This document shows positions 49,427 to 58,090 of a stretch of DNA of 64,000 bases, in pieces. A model generated the notes under the pieces. It saw only the letters and a list, made by a program, of their open reading frames with translations. It did not search any database and was not told the DNA's origin. Source of the DNA: Arthrobacter_B sp038069765 (GTDB lineage: Bacteria > Actinomycetota > Actinomycetes > Actinomycetales > Micrococcaceae); contig NZ_JBBPFS010000002.1 in NCBI RefSeq assembly GCF_038069765.1, positions 434,001-498,000 of the forward strand. Reading direction: 5' to 3'. The translations under genes were made by a program, and so were the position numbers. How positions within the stretch are numbered: position 1 is the stretch's first letter; every line of letters starts with the position of its first letter.

Positions 49427-49461
49427 CCGGGATGGGCAGACCAGTGGTCTGCCCATCCCGG
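49427..49461 (-). terminator. Hairpin between the binding-protein and permease genes
   Basis: A perfect 16-bp stem (CCGGGATGGGCAGACC at 49427-49442, complement at 49446-49461) with a 3-nt loop. On the leftward strand it follows the binding-protein gene, so it probably attenuates or protects that mRNA and lowers expression of the permeases. Confidence 0.75.
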
Positions 49462-49490
49462 TTTCTAACCGTTACGGCGCGATGCCTTGG

Positions 49491-51245
49491 TTAGGCCTTC
49501 TTGGTCCACTTGAAGGCGTTCCAGGTCACGCCGCTCTGGGTGGGGTTGTACTCCACGTTCTCCATGCCGGAGTTGTGGGCAACAATGTCGGCCTGGGTGT
49601 AGAGAACGACGTTGTAGACGTCCTTGGCCAGTTCCTCTTCGAGTTCCTTCTTCAGTTCCAGCACCTTGTCGGCTTCAGTGGTGCGGGCAATTTCGTCCCA
49701 CAGCTCGTCAACCTTTTCGCTCTTGAACTTGCCGTAGTTCTGGACGCCCTCGGAGTCATAGATCGACTGTGCGCTGGCTACCAGGCCTGAACCGGCCCAG
49801 CCGAAGATTGCTGCATCCCAGGAGCCGAGCTCGTCGAGCTTCTTGGTCCACTCGGCGTCGGGGGTGCCGATGATGTTGAAGCCGGCCTGGTCGCAGGAAT
49901 CCTTGATCAGGGCAGTGATGTCGGCGCGCACCTGGCTTGCCGAGGAGTACAGCATGCGGACGTCAACGGGAGCGGTCTTGCCGGCCTCTTCCATCAGCGC
50001 CTTGGCGCCTTCGAGGTCAACCTCATCGTATTCGCTGGCGGCCGGGGCTGCTTCAAGAACTTCGTCGTACTCCGGCTGCGACTGCTGGAAATCGCGCAGG
50101 TTCAGCACGGTGGCCTCCGGGTCGACCGGCTTGACGAACTTGTCCACGATGTCCTGGCGCGGAACGCACTTGGAGAAGGCCTGGCGGACCTTGAGGTCCT
50201 TGAACACGCCGTTTTCGGACTGGTCAAGGTCAATGTGGGTGAACGTCATGCCCGTACCGGTGACCATGGAAACGGACTCACCGATGGCTTCGATCTGGTC
50301 CTTGGTGTCACCGGTGGGACCGGACGGTTCAATGACGTCCACGTCGCCGTTCTGCAGCGCCTGCACGGCTTCGGTGTCTTCGATGGTCTTGAAGACAATG
50401 CTGTCGGTGGCGCCCTGGCGCTCTTCGCCCCAGTACTCCTCGTTCTTGGTCAGCGTGAGGTTCCCGCCGGCCGCGTTGTCGAGCTTGTACGGGCCGGAGG
50501 AAGGAATCAGTGCTGCGTCGGGAAGCGAGGGGAGGCCCTCGGCATAACCCCAGCCGGTGTTCCAGAACTCGGCGACAGGCTTCAGGGAAGCAAGGTTGTT
50601 GTCCTGGATCGCAGCGACGAGTGCCTCGCCGTCGTTTTCAACGCTCAGGCCGCCCTGCTCCGCCGCAATATGGGCGGGCATGAGGGAGCCGATCATCAGG
50701 TTTTCCCAGTCGGCGTAAGGAGTCTCGTAGACGTACTCGAACTCCTTGGCCCCGGCTTCGCCCTCGGGCATCGTCAGGTATTCGTAGCCGTTGTTCGAGG
50801 AGGGTTCGAAGATTTCCGCTTCGCCCTCGAGGACCTTGCCGGAGAAAGCCGCCCAGTTCAGCAGGACGTCGTCGAAGTCGATCGGCGTGCCGTCGGACCA
50901 TACGGCGTCCTCGTTGATGGTGTACTTCACGGTCAGGGGATCGTCACTGACCTTTTCGAAGGTGCCGAACTCCTCGTTGCGGATGACGCCTTCGGGGCTG
51001 TACTCCGAGAAGTTGCTGTGCACCAGGTTGTCCACGTAGGTGTTGTACACGCTGTTGGACTTGGACGTTCCGCCGTTGTAGAAGTCCGGTGCCTGGCTGA
51101 TGGCTACGGAAATGGACGACGCGAGGTTGGCGTCCTCCGTGGTGTCGGATTCGGCGGTTTCGCCGCCTCCGGCTGAGCCGCAGGCGCCAAGGAAGAGGGC
51201 TCCCACGGAAAGTGCGGCAAGAGTTGCCGTGCGCTTAGTACGCAT
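49491..51245 (-). CDS. Peptide ABC importer solute-binding lipoprotein (family 5)
   Basis: A 584-residue lipoprotein. It opens MRTKRTATLAALSVGALFLGACGS, a lipobox with Cys22 as the acylated residue, followed by the SBP_bac_5 fold: VKYTINEDAVWSDGTPIDFDDV, GPYKLDN and RQAFSKCVPRQDI are family landmarks. It captures peptides outside the membrane for the permeases encoded downstream. The ATG at 51245 is chosen for its lipoprotein signal and AGGAC site, over an ATG at 51323 that would hide the signal behind 26 residues. Confidence 0.92.
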   Translation of the reverse strand: MRTKRTATLAALSVGALFLGACGSAGGGETAESDTTEDANLASSISVAISQAPDFYNGGTSKSNSVYNTYVDNLVHSNFSEYSPEGVIRNEEFGTFEKVSDDPLTVKYTINEDAVWSDGTPIDFDDVLLNWAAFSGKVLEGEAEIFEPSSNNGYEYLTMPEGEAGAKEFEYVYETPYADWENLMIGSLMPAHIAAEQGGLSVENDGEALVAAIQDNNLASLKPVAEFWNTGWGYAEGLPSLPDAALIPSSGPYKLDNAAGGNLTLTKNEEYWGEERQGATDSIVFKTIEDTEAVQALQNGDVDVIEPSGPTGDTKDQIEAIGESVSMVTGTGMTFTHIDLDQSENGVFKDLKVRQAFSKCVPRQDIVDKFVKPVDPEATVLNLRDFQQSQPEYDEVLEAAPAASEYDEVDLEGAKALMEEAGKTAPVDVRMLYSSASQVRADITALIKDSCDQAGFNIIGTPDAEWTKKLDELGSWDAAIFGWAGSGLVASAQSIYDSEGVQNYGKFKSEKVDELWDEIARTTEADKVLELKKELEEELAKDVYNVVLYTQADIVAHNSGMENVEYNPTQSGVTWNAFKWTKKA

Positions 51246-51331
51246 TCGTAGTCCTAACTGAGGATGAGTCGTCAGGAACCACCATCGGCGGCTCCCCCAA
51301 AGCGGCCGTGATGGCCGCCACATGTTCCGAA

Positions 51332-51370
51332 AGACTAGCCACTAATTGTTTCGAGTGTGCTAACTGTTAG
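51332..51370 (-). promoter_or_regulatory. Promoter region of the peptide importer
   Basis: On the leftward strand TAGTCT (51337-51332) is a candidate -10. Next to it is an 11-bp palindrome CTAACTGTTAG (51360-51370), close to further TTAAC/GTTAC motifs at about 51374-51390, a possible operator. Confidence 0.4.
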
Positions 51371-51550
51371 CGGATGTTAACTGATCGTTACCTGAGGGGC
51401 CGGGGGAGCGTGGTGTGCAGGAGTGGTGTGCGAAAGCTCCGGAGGCGGTGAGATCCGCGCCGCGACGGGGGAGAAGGCGCTTTTGGGCCGCCGGCCCGGG
51501 GCTGCTCGGGGACCTGCGGGCTGGGACTGTTGCGCAATGTTTCCTCACGC

Positions 51551-51588
51551 AAAGCGGGTCCCGGTGGAACACCGGGACCCGCTTTTTT
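51551..51588 (+). terminator. Strong rightward terminator with no upstream gene (possible small RNA)
   Basis: A perfect 16-bp stem (AAAGCGGGTCCCGGTG at 51551-51566, complement at 51570-51585) ends in T6 on the rightward strand. The T tract is much better in this direction than leftward, yet no rightward gene precedes it; a small RNA from within about 51371-51550 is possible. It may also end the leftward SGNH gene. The rest of the 51246-51635 gap shows no gene. Confidence 0.7.
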
Positions 51589-51635
51589 GTGATTATTCCG
51601 TGGTGCACAGCCGCAGGGGAGCAGCTGTTGCCCGG

Positions 51636-52235
51636 TTAGTTCATGTCGGGCAGGTCCAGCCAGCGGTACCAGCCGCGGTGCAGGACCAGCCATGCCATGA
51701 GGCCGTAGCCGGCCTGGCCGGGAGTGCCGCCGTTGGACGCGAGGTCGGTGCGCCACTGTTCGTGGTTCAGCAGCGGCGTGAGGGTATCCACGTATACGTG
51801 CTTGCGCCGCGTCGTCACGTCCCCGAAAGCTGCAGACAAATCCGAAAGCCGCCGGTTTCGCTCGGCGTCCAGTCCGGGAGGGGGTCCGACGACGAAGACC
51901 TTGATGCTCATTTGGGCCGCCCCGTCCAGGATGTTCGCCAGGTTGAGCCGGCTGCGGGCCGTTGACAGGCCAAGGTCCAGATCGCGGTCCGACAGGCCGA
52001 TCACCAGCCGGTTTTCGCAGCGGTCGTCAAACCTGCGTCCCGCTTCCTGCAGCCAGCGGTTGGCCAGCGATTCGGTCCCCTCCTGGGGTGCAGCGAGGGT
52101 GTACGCCTGGACACTCACGTTTTCGGGGGTGGTACGGGCCAGCACGCGGCCCAGCCAGCCCAGGGCCCGCGGGTCTCCGTGCCCGGCCAGCAGCTCATCA
52201 CCGACGGCTGCAAGCCTGATTCTGCGTTGTTCCAC
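51636..52235 (-). CDS. SGNH/GDSL-fold protein, catalytic residues apparently lost
   Basis: A 199-residue alpha/beta protein with the GDSL hydrolase layout. Block I reads AVGDELLAG, with Glu14 where the nucleophilic serine belongs. Later blocks RLVIGLSDRDLDLGLSTAR and IKVFVVGPPPG fit strands 3 and 4. Block V reads GGTPGQAGYGLMAWL where active enzymes have D-x-x-HPxxAGY, so the catalytic histidine is replaced by threonine. Probably a non-enzymatic or altered member. GTG start with GAAGG upstream. Confidence 0.68.
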   Translation of the reverse strand: MEQRRIRLAAVGDELLAGHGDPRALGWLGRVLARTTPENVSVQAYTLAAPQEGTESLANRWLQEAGRRFDDRCENRLVIGLSDRDLDLGLSTARSRLNLANILDGAAQMSIKVFVVGPPPGLDAERNRRLSDLSAAFGDVTTRRKHVYVDTLTPLLNHEQWRTDLASNGGTPGQAGYGLMAWLVLHRGWYRWLDLPDMN

Positions 52236-52255
52236 TAGTCACCTTCTCCGGTCAC

Positions 52256-52292
52256 AAAAAAACGGGGTGGGGCGCCGCCGGCGCCCCACCCC
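52256..52292 (-). terminator. Terminator of kgd
   Basis: A 13-bp perfect GC-rich stem (52264-52276 with 52280-52292, 3-nt loop) followed leftward by T7, 8 nt after the kgd stop codon. Confidence 0.93.
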
Positions 52293-52300
52293 AACTTAGC

Positions 52301-55300
52301 CTACTGACGTTCGAAGGCCTTCTTGACAAGGATGTCCTGCTCAACGGCGTGGCGCTTGGCCGAACCGGTGGCGGTGGACGCCGACGCCGGGCGCGAGACC
52401 AGGCGCAGCGGCCGGTCCAGCTGTGCCGGCAGGTTCAGGCCGATAAACGGCCACGGACCCTGGTTGGCGGGCTCATCCTGTGCCCAGACGACGTCGGCGT
52501 TCGGGTACTTGGCGACAGCGGCCTGGATCTCCGTGACGGGCAGCGGGTAAAGCTGCTCGACCCGGACAATGGCCGTCTTCTCGTCTCCGGTCTTCTGGCG
52601 GTTGGCCAGCAGATCGTAGTACAGGCGGCCGGACACCAGGAGCACGCGCTCGACGGCGTTCGCATCGAGTTCGGCATGTTCGGGAATGACCGGCTGGAAC
52701 GAACCCTGCGTGAAGTCCTCCACCGAGGTGGCCGCCGCCTTCAGCCGCAGCAGCTGCTTCGGCGTGAAGACGATCAGCGGCTTCCGCGGCCTGCTGTAGG
52801 CCTGGCGGCGCAGCAGGTGAAAGTGCGAGGCACCCGTGGTGGGGTTGGCAACAATCATGTTGTCCTCGGCGCACATCTGCAGGAAGCGTTCGATCCGGGC
52901 GGACGAGTGGTCCGGGCCCTGGCCCTCGTAGCCGTGCGGCAGCATCAGCACCAGCGAGGAACGCTGGCCCCACTTCTGCTCGGCCGAGGAGATGAATTCA
53001 TCAATGATCGTCTGGGCGCCGTTGACGAAGTCACCGAACTGGGCCTCCCAGAGCACGAGTGCGTCCGGGCGCTCCACGGAGTAGCCGTATTCGAAGCCCA
53101 TGGCAGCGAATTCCGACAGCAGCGAATCGTAGATCCAGAGCTTCGCCTGGTTCGGATCCAGTTCCGCGAGCGGGGTCCACTCGGCACCTGTGGCGCGGTC
53201 GTGGAAGACGGCGTGGCGCTGGGTGAAGGTTCCGCGGCGCGAGTCCTGGCCGGCGAGGCGTACGGGGACGCCCTCCATGACCAGCGATCCGAACGCTGCA
53301 ATTTCCGCAAAGCCCCAGTCGATGCCGCCTTCACGGGACATCTGCTCGCGCTTCTCCAGCAGTGCCTTGAGCTTCGGGTGCACGGTGAAGCCTTCGGGCA
53401 CGGCCACGTGGGCCTTGCCGATGTGGGCCAGCACCTCGGCGGAAATCGCCGTGGATGCGGGCGACACGATCGTGGTGCCCTCCTGCTGGGACGAGGGGCG
53501 CTCCAGGTCGGAGACCGCCTCGGTGTCCTTCGTGATGACCGGCAGCGGGGAGGTCTGGGCGGCATGCGTTTCCGCGAAGACCCGCTCCAGGCGGCCCTGG
53601 TAGTCGCGCAGTGCCTGTTCGGCCTCTTCCTGGCTGATGTCGCCGCGTCCGATCAGGGACTCGGTGTACAGCTTGCGGACGGAGCGCTTGGCTTCGATCA
53701 GGCTGTACATCATCGGCTGCGTCATCGAGGGGTCGTCGCCCTCGTTGTGCCCGCGGCGGCGGTAGCAGACCATGTCGATGACGACGTCCTTGTGGAAGCG
53801 CTGACGGTAGTCGTAGGCCAGCTGCGCAATGCGCACGACCTGCTCCGGATCGTCGCCGTTCACGTGGAAGATCGGCGCCTGCACCATCTTGGCCACGTCG
53901 GTGGAGTACACCGAGGAGCGCGAGGACGTGGGCGAGGTGGTGAAGCCGACCTGGTTGTTGACCACGACGTGGATGGTTCCGCCGGTGCGGTAGCCGCGCA
54001 GCTGGGAAAGGTTCAGCGTTTCCGCCACCACGCCCTGGCCTGCAAAGGCGGCGTCACCGTGGATGAGGATCGGCAGGACGGGGAACTCGTCGCCCTGGTC
54101 CAGCCGGTCCTGCTTGGCACGCACGATGCCTTCGAGGACGGAGTCCCCGGCTTCGAGGTGCGAGGGGTTGGCGGCCAGGTACACCTTGGTCTGGTTGCCG
54201 TTGTCGGAGGTGAAGGTGCCTTCGGTGCCGAGGTGGTACTTCACGTCACCGGAGCCCTGCACGCTGCGCGGGTCCTGGGTGCCTTCGAATTCGCGGAAGA
54301 CCTGGGCGTAGGTCTTGCCGGCAATATTCGTCAGCACGTTGAGGCGGCCGCGGTGGGCCATGCCGATGCCGACCTCTTCGAGGCCGTCGTCGGCTGCACC
54401 GGAAATCACGGCGTCCAGCAGGGGAATCAGGGATTCGCCGCCCTCGAGCGAGAAACGCTTCTGGCCGACGAACTTGGTCTGCAGGAAGGTTTCGAAAGCT
54501 TCGGCCGCGTTGAGCTTGCTCAGGATCCGCAGCTGCTCTTCACGGGTGGGCTTGCTGTACTTGGTTTCCAAGCGCTCCTGGAACCACTCGCGCTCCTCGG
54601 GGTCCTGGATGTGCATGTATTCGATGCCCGCGGTGCGGCAGTAGGCATCGCGGAGCACGCCGAGGATCTTGCGCAGCTTCAGCATCGGCTTGCCGCCGAA
54701 GCCGCCGGTGGGCCATTCACGGTCCAGGTCCCACAGGGTGAGGCCGTGGTTCAGGATGTCCAGGTCCGCGTGGCGGCGCTGGACGTACTCGAGCGGGTTG
54801 GTGTCCGCCATCAGGTGGCCGCGGACGCGGTAGGAGTGGATCAGCTGCTGGATGCGGGCAACCTTGTTGATCTGCTCTTCCGGGTTCACCTGGATGTCGG
54901 GGCTCCAGCGGACCGGCTCGTACGGAATCCGCAGCGACTCGAAGATGTCGTCGTAGAAGTTCTGTTCGCCGAGGAGCAGCTGGTGGATGATGCGCAGGAA
55001 CTCGCCGCTGCCGGCACCCTGGATGACGCGGTGGTCATAGGTGGAGGTCAGCGTGATGATCTTGGAGATGGCGTTGCGGGCGAGGATCTTCTCGTTGGAT
55101 CCCTGGAACTCCGCCGGGTAGTCAAGCGCGCCGGCACCGATGATGCAGGCCTGGCCCTTGGACAGGCGGGGCACGGAGTGAACCGTGCCGATGCCGCCCG
55201 GGTTGGTCAGCGAAATGGTGGTGCCCTTGTAGTCGTCCGCCGTGAGCTTGCCGTTGCGGGCCTTCTTCACGAGTTCTTCGTAGGCGTGCCAGAACTCCGA

Positions 55301-56131
55301 GAAGTTCAGTGTTTCGGCCTTCTTGATGTTCGGCACCACCAGCAGGCGGGTGCCGTCGGGCTTGGGCATGTCAATGGCCAGGCCGAAGTTTACGTGCGCC
55401 GGCTGAACGGCAACGGGCTTGCCGTCGACGACGTCGTAGTACACGTTCTGGGACGGGAACATGGCTGCTGCGCGGATGATGGCGTAACCAAGCAGGTGGG
55501 TGAAAGACACCTTGCCGCCGCGGGCACGCTCCAGGTGGCTGTTGATGACGATGCGGTTGTCGATCAGCAGCTTGGCCGGCACGGCGCGGACCGTGGTGGC
55601 GGTGGGAACGCTGAGGCTGAGGTCCATGTTGGTGGCGATGGCCTTGGCCGGGCCGCGCAGGACGTTGACCTTATCTTCCTCGGAAGCAGCGCTGGCCGGC
55701 TGCGTCTTCGGCAGCTGGGCCGGAATCGGGGGAGTCTTGCTCTTCGGGGACTCGGTCTTCGCCTCGGCGGGCTTGGAATCCTTGGCCGCGGAGTTGGAGG
55801 ACGCTGCTTCCTTCGCAACCGGAGGCTTTCCGGACTGCTGGGTGGAAGCAGGCGATTCGCCTGAGGCCTTGGGCTTCGCAGCCTCGGCCTTTACAACGGG
55901 AAGCTGGCGGGTGGCCGGGTTCGCGCCCAGTTCGCTCGGGGCGGAGCCGTTTCCGTTGGAAGCGGCGCTGCTGGAGCTCTGTGCTTCCTCATCCTTGAAG
56001 GAGTCGAAGATGCTCCACCACTTCTTGTCAACCGAGTTTTTGTCCTTCAGGTACTGCTCGTAGAGTTCGTCGACAAGCCACTCGTTGCCGCCGAATTCTT
56101 CCGGCAGTCGGTGGTTGGATTGGTCTGGCAC
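52301..56131 (-). CDS. kgd: Multifunctional 2-oxoglutarate decarboxylase / dehydrogenase E1-E2 fusion
   Basis: A 1276-residue enzyme linking the TCA cycle at 2-oxoglutarate. A flexible Ala/Pro/Lys-rich N-terminus (about 40-165) follows the DELYEQYLKDKNSVD helix. Next is an E2 succinyltransferase-like domain without a lipoyl domain (about 170-400, ending TYDHRVIQGAGSGEFL), then the thiamine-diphosphate E1 domain with GMAHRGRLNVLTN and GDAAFAGQGVVAETL, and a C-terminal transketolase-like half. This layout is special to actinobacteria; a partner lipoylated E2 is encoded elsewhere. The GTG at 56131 (VPDQSNH) is chosen over an ATG at 56248 because it gives the conserved N-terminus. Confidence 0.95.
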   Translation of the reverse strand: MPDQSNHRLPEEFGGNEWLVDELYEQYLKDKNSVDKKWWSIFDSFKDEEAQSSSSAASNGNGSAPSELGANPATRQLPVVKAEAAKPKASGESPASTQQSGKPPVAKEAASSNSAAKDSKPAEAKTESPKSKTPPIPAQLPKTQPASAASEEDKVNVLRGPAKAIATNMDLSLSVPTATTVRAVPAKLLIDNRIVINSHLERARGGKVSFTHLLGYAIIRAAAMFPSQNVYYDVVDGKPVAVQPAHVNFGLAIDMPKPDGTRLLVVPNIKKAETLNFSEFWHAYEELVKKARNGKLTADDYKGTTISLTNPGGIGTVHSVPRLSKGQACIIGAGALDYPAEFQGSNEKILARNAISKIITLTSTYDHRVIQGAGSGEFLRIIHQLLLGEQNFYDDIFESLRIPYEPVRWSPDIQVNPEEQINKVARIQQLIHSYRVRGHLMADTNPLEYVQRRHADLDILNHGLTLWDLDREWPTGGFGGKPMLKLRKILGVLRDAYCRTAGIEYMHIQDPEEREWFQERLETKYSKPTREEQLRILSKLNAAEAFETFLQTKFVGQKRFSLEGGESLIPLLDAVISGAADDGLEEVGIGMAHRGRLNVLTNIAGKTYAQVFREFEGTQDPRSVQGSGDVKYHLGTEGTFTSDNGNQTKVYLAANPSHLEAGDSVLEGIVRAKQDRLDQGDEFPVLPILIHGDAAFAGQGVVAETLNLSQLRGYRTGGTIHVVVNNQVGFTTSPTSSRSSVYSTDVAKMVQAPIFHVNGDDPEQVVRIAQLAYDYRQRFHKDVVIDMVCYRRRGHNEGDDPSMTQPMMYSLIEAKRSVRKLYTESLIGRGDISQEEAEQALRDYQGRLERVFAETHAAQTSPLPVITKDTEAVSDLERPSSQQEGTTIVSPASTAISAEVLAHIGKAHVAVPEGFTVHPKLKALLEKREQMSREGGIDWGFAEIAAFGSLVMEGVPVRLAGQDSRRGTFTQRHAVFHDRATGAEWTPLAELDPNQAKLWIYDSLLSEFAAMGFEYGYSVERPDALVLWEAQFGDFVNGAQTIIDEFISSAEQKWGQRSSLVLMLPHGYEGQGPDHSSARIERFLQMCAEDNMIVANPTTGASHFHLLRRQAYSRPRKPLIVFTPKQLLRLKAAATSVEDFTQGSFQPVIPEHAELDANAVERVLLVSGRLYYDLLANRQKTGDEKTAIVRVEQLYPLPVTEIQAAVAKYPNADVVWAQDEPANQGPWPFIGLNLPAQLDRPLRLVSRPASASTATGSAKRHAVEQDILVKKAFERQ

Positions 56132-56659
56132 TGTTAATACGCCTCTTCCATGAGTTGCCTTTTGCCCTGATTGGCACCATGTCTGAGGGCTTAAAGCCTC
56201 AAAGCTCTCTGGTGCGGCCCGGCCGGTGCGCAGTGACCGAGACTTCATGCCAGTCTAGTGACAATGCGGGACAACTGGCCAATTCCCGTTTGACATCCGT
56301 CACGTCCGCGCGGTCCGGCCGGTGCCGCGGCGCCGGCTCGCCGCCTCCCGGGGGCGGCCGGCTGCATCAGGGCGAGTCCTTGCGGCGGAGGAATGGTGAA
56401 CCTGTAAACTGGGGAGTCTATGGACAGTTTCTCTAGGCGCCGGCCTGCAACCCGGTCCGCAGCTCCTGCGGACCGCTCGCACAGAGCCGGCCACGCCCGA
56501 ACCCAGACGCCCCGATCCACTCCTGCCGTATCGGAGCCTTCCAGACCGGCTTCGGCCGATCACCCTCCGCCTGCGCCCTGCAGCGACCAACCGCCGGGGC
56601 CCGCCCCGTTCGGCACCGGCGCATGTCCCTCCCGCCCCTGCGCCGAGGTGGAAGCTTAA
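56132..56659 (+). promoter_or_regulatory. Divergent control region of kgd and the CNNM genes
   Basis: 528 nt without a firm gene. A rightward -10, TAAACT at 56405-56410, would start transcription near 56417. An ATG at 56420 with GGGGAG 5 nt before it opens a 79-codon frame ending exactly at the CNNM start (stop at 56657-56659); its third-position GC is low for this genome, so it is at most a leader peptide. Nothing else recognisable. Confidence 0.4.
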
Positions 56660-58090
56660 ATGGAATGGCTATACCTTGCCTTTGGCCTGGTGCTGATACT
56701 CGGCACCGGCTTTTTTGTGGCCGTCGAGTTCTCGCTGGTGGCCCTGGACCAGCCCACGGTGCGCCGGGCCGTTGAAAACGGCGACAAGGCGGCAGAGCCG
56801 CTGCTGCGGTGCCTGACCTCCCTCTCGACGCAGCTCTCCAGCTGCCAGCTCGGCATTACCCTGACCACTCTCCTGACCGGTTTCGTCATGGAGCCGTCGG
56901 TGGGCCGGCTGCTGAAGCCCCCGCTCGGAGCCCTGGGGCTGCCGCCGGTGGCGGTGGATTCCGTCTCCGTGGTGGCAGCCATGGTTCTCGCAACCTTCCT
57001 GTCCATGCTGCTCGGGGAGCTCATCCCCAAGAACATGTCCATCTCCCTGCCCTTCCGCATGGGACGCGCGCTGGCCCGGCCGCAGCTGGCCTTCACCGTA
57101 CTGTTCAAGCCGGCCATCCTGCTGCTGAACGGCTTCTCGAACAAGGTGCTGCATCTCTTCGGGCTCGAAGCCAAGGAAGAGGTCTCCGGCGCCCGGACAC
57201 CCGCGGAGCTGTCCTCCATGGTCCGCCGGTCCGCAGAGATGGGCACCCTGGACCAGGGCACCGCAAACTTCCTGTCCCGGACGTTCTCCTTTGCGGAACG
57301 GACCGCCGCAGACGTCATGACTCCCCGGATCCGGCTGGAGACCATCGACTCGGAGCAGTCGGTGGCTGACGTCATCGAGGCTGCCCGCCGCACCGGATAT
57401 TCACGCTTTCCGGTCCTCGGGGATTCCCCGGACGACATCCGCGGCGTGGTCCATGTCAAGAAAGCCGTTGCCGTGCCCCGCAGCCGGCGGGCCGACCTGC
57501 CGGCCGGAGCCATCATGAGCGAGGTCCTGCGTGTTCCCGAGACGGTGCACTTGGACAGCCTGCTCTCCGAACTGCGCGGAGCAAACCTCCAGCTCGCCGT
57601 CGTCCTCGATGAGTGGGGCGGCACCGCAGGCGTTGCAACCCTTGAAGACCTCGTGGAGGAGATCGTCGGGGAAGTCTCTGACGAGCACGACAAGATCAAG
57701 CCCGGCGTGCTGCAAAGCGCCACGGGGGCCTGGTACTTTCCCGGCATCATGCGTCCCGATGAAGTCTCCCGGCTGGTGCCGCTGCTGAACGTACCGGACG
57801 AATCAGGGTATGAAACCGTGGGCGGCTACATTATGGCCGAGCTGGGCCGGATCGCCCGGCCCGGTGACTGCGTGAACGTCGACGGCGGTGTGCTGGAAGT
57901 CGAACGCATGGACGGCCGCCGCATCGACCGCGTCAGCTTCATTCCGCAGGACAACGACGACGACCCGGCCGCCGAGGACGAGGCACCGCCGGCGTCCGAA
58001 CGGGAGTCGGCCGCAGATGAGGCAGTTCGCCGGGCTGCAGAGAGAAGGTCGGCGGAGAAGAACGCCGCCGGTACGGGGGAGCAGCGATGA
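56660..58090 (+). CDS. CNNM/CorC-type transporter with CBS domains, copy 1
   Basis: A 476-residue membrane protein. The DUF21 core (about 1-180) has four helices with AVEFSLVALDQP, SSCQLGITLTTLLTGF and FLSMLLGELIPKNMSI; two CBS domains (about 205-325) follow with VMTPRIRLETI, and a CorC/HlyC transporter-associated domain (about 335-430). Homologues export magnesium or other divalent cations. ATG with GAGGTGGAAG upstream. Tail is acidic and basic patches of low complexity. Overlaps the second copy by 4 nt. Confidence 0.88.
   Translation: MEWLYLAFGLVLILGTGFFVAVEFSLVALDQPTVRRAVENGDKAAEPLLRCLTSLSTQLSSCQLGITLTTLLTGFVMEPSVGRLLKPPLGALGLPPVAVDSVSVVAAMVLATFLSMLLGELIPKNMSISLPFRMGRALARPQLAFTVLFKPAILLLNGFSNKVLHLFGLEAKEEVSGARTPAELSSMVRRSAEMGTLDQGTANFLSRTFSFAERTAADVMTPRIRLETIDSEQSVADVIEAARRTGYSRFPVLGDSPDDIRGVVHVKKAVAVPRSRRADLPAGAIMSEVLRVPETVHLDSLLSELRGANLQLAVVLDEWGGTAGVATLEDLVEEIVGEVSDEHDKIKPGVLQSATGAWYFPGIMRPDEVSRLVPLLNVPDESGYETVGGYIMAELGRIARPGDCVNVDGGVLEVERMDGRRIDRVSFIPQDNDDDPAAEDEAPPASERESAADEAVRRAAERRSAEKNAAGTGEQR

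Noticed and set aside
52349..55864. A 1171-codon open frame antisense to kgd
   Set aside because: It is the shadow of a conserved GC-rich gene read in the complementary codon phase. It has no binding site and its translation resembles no protein family.
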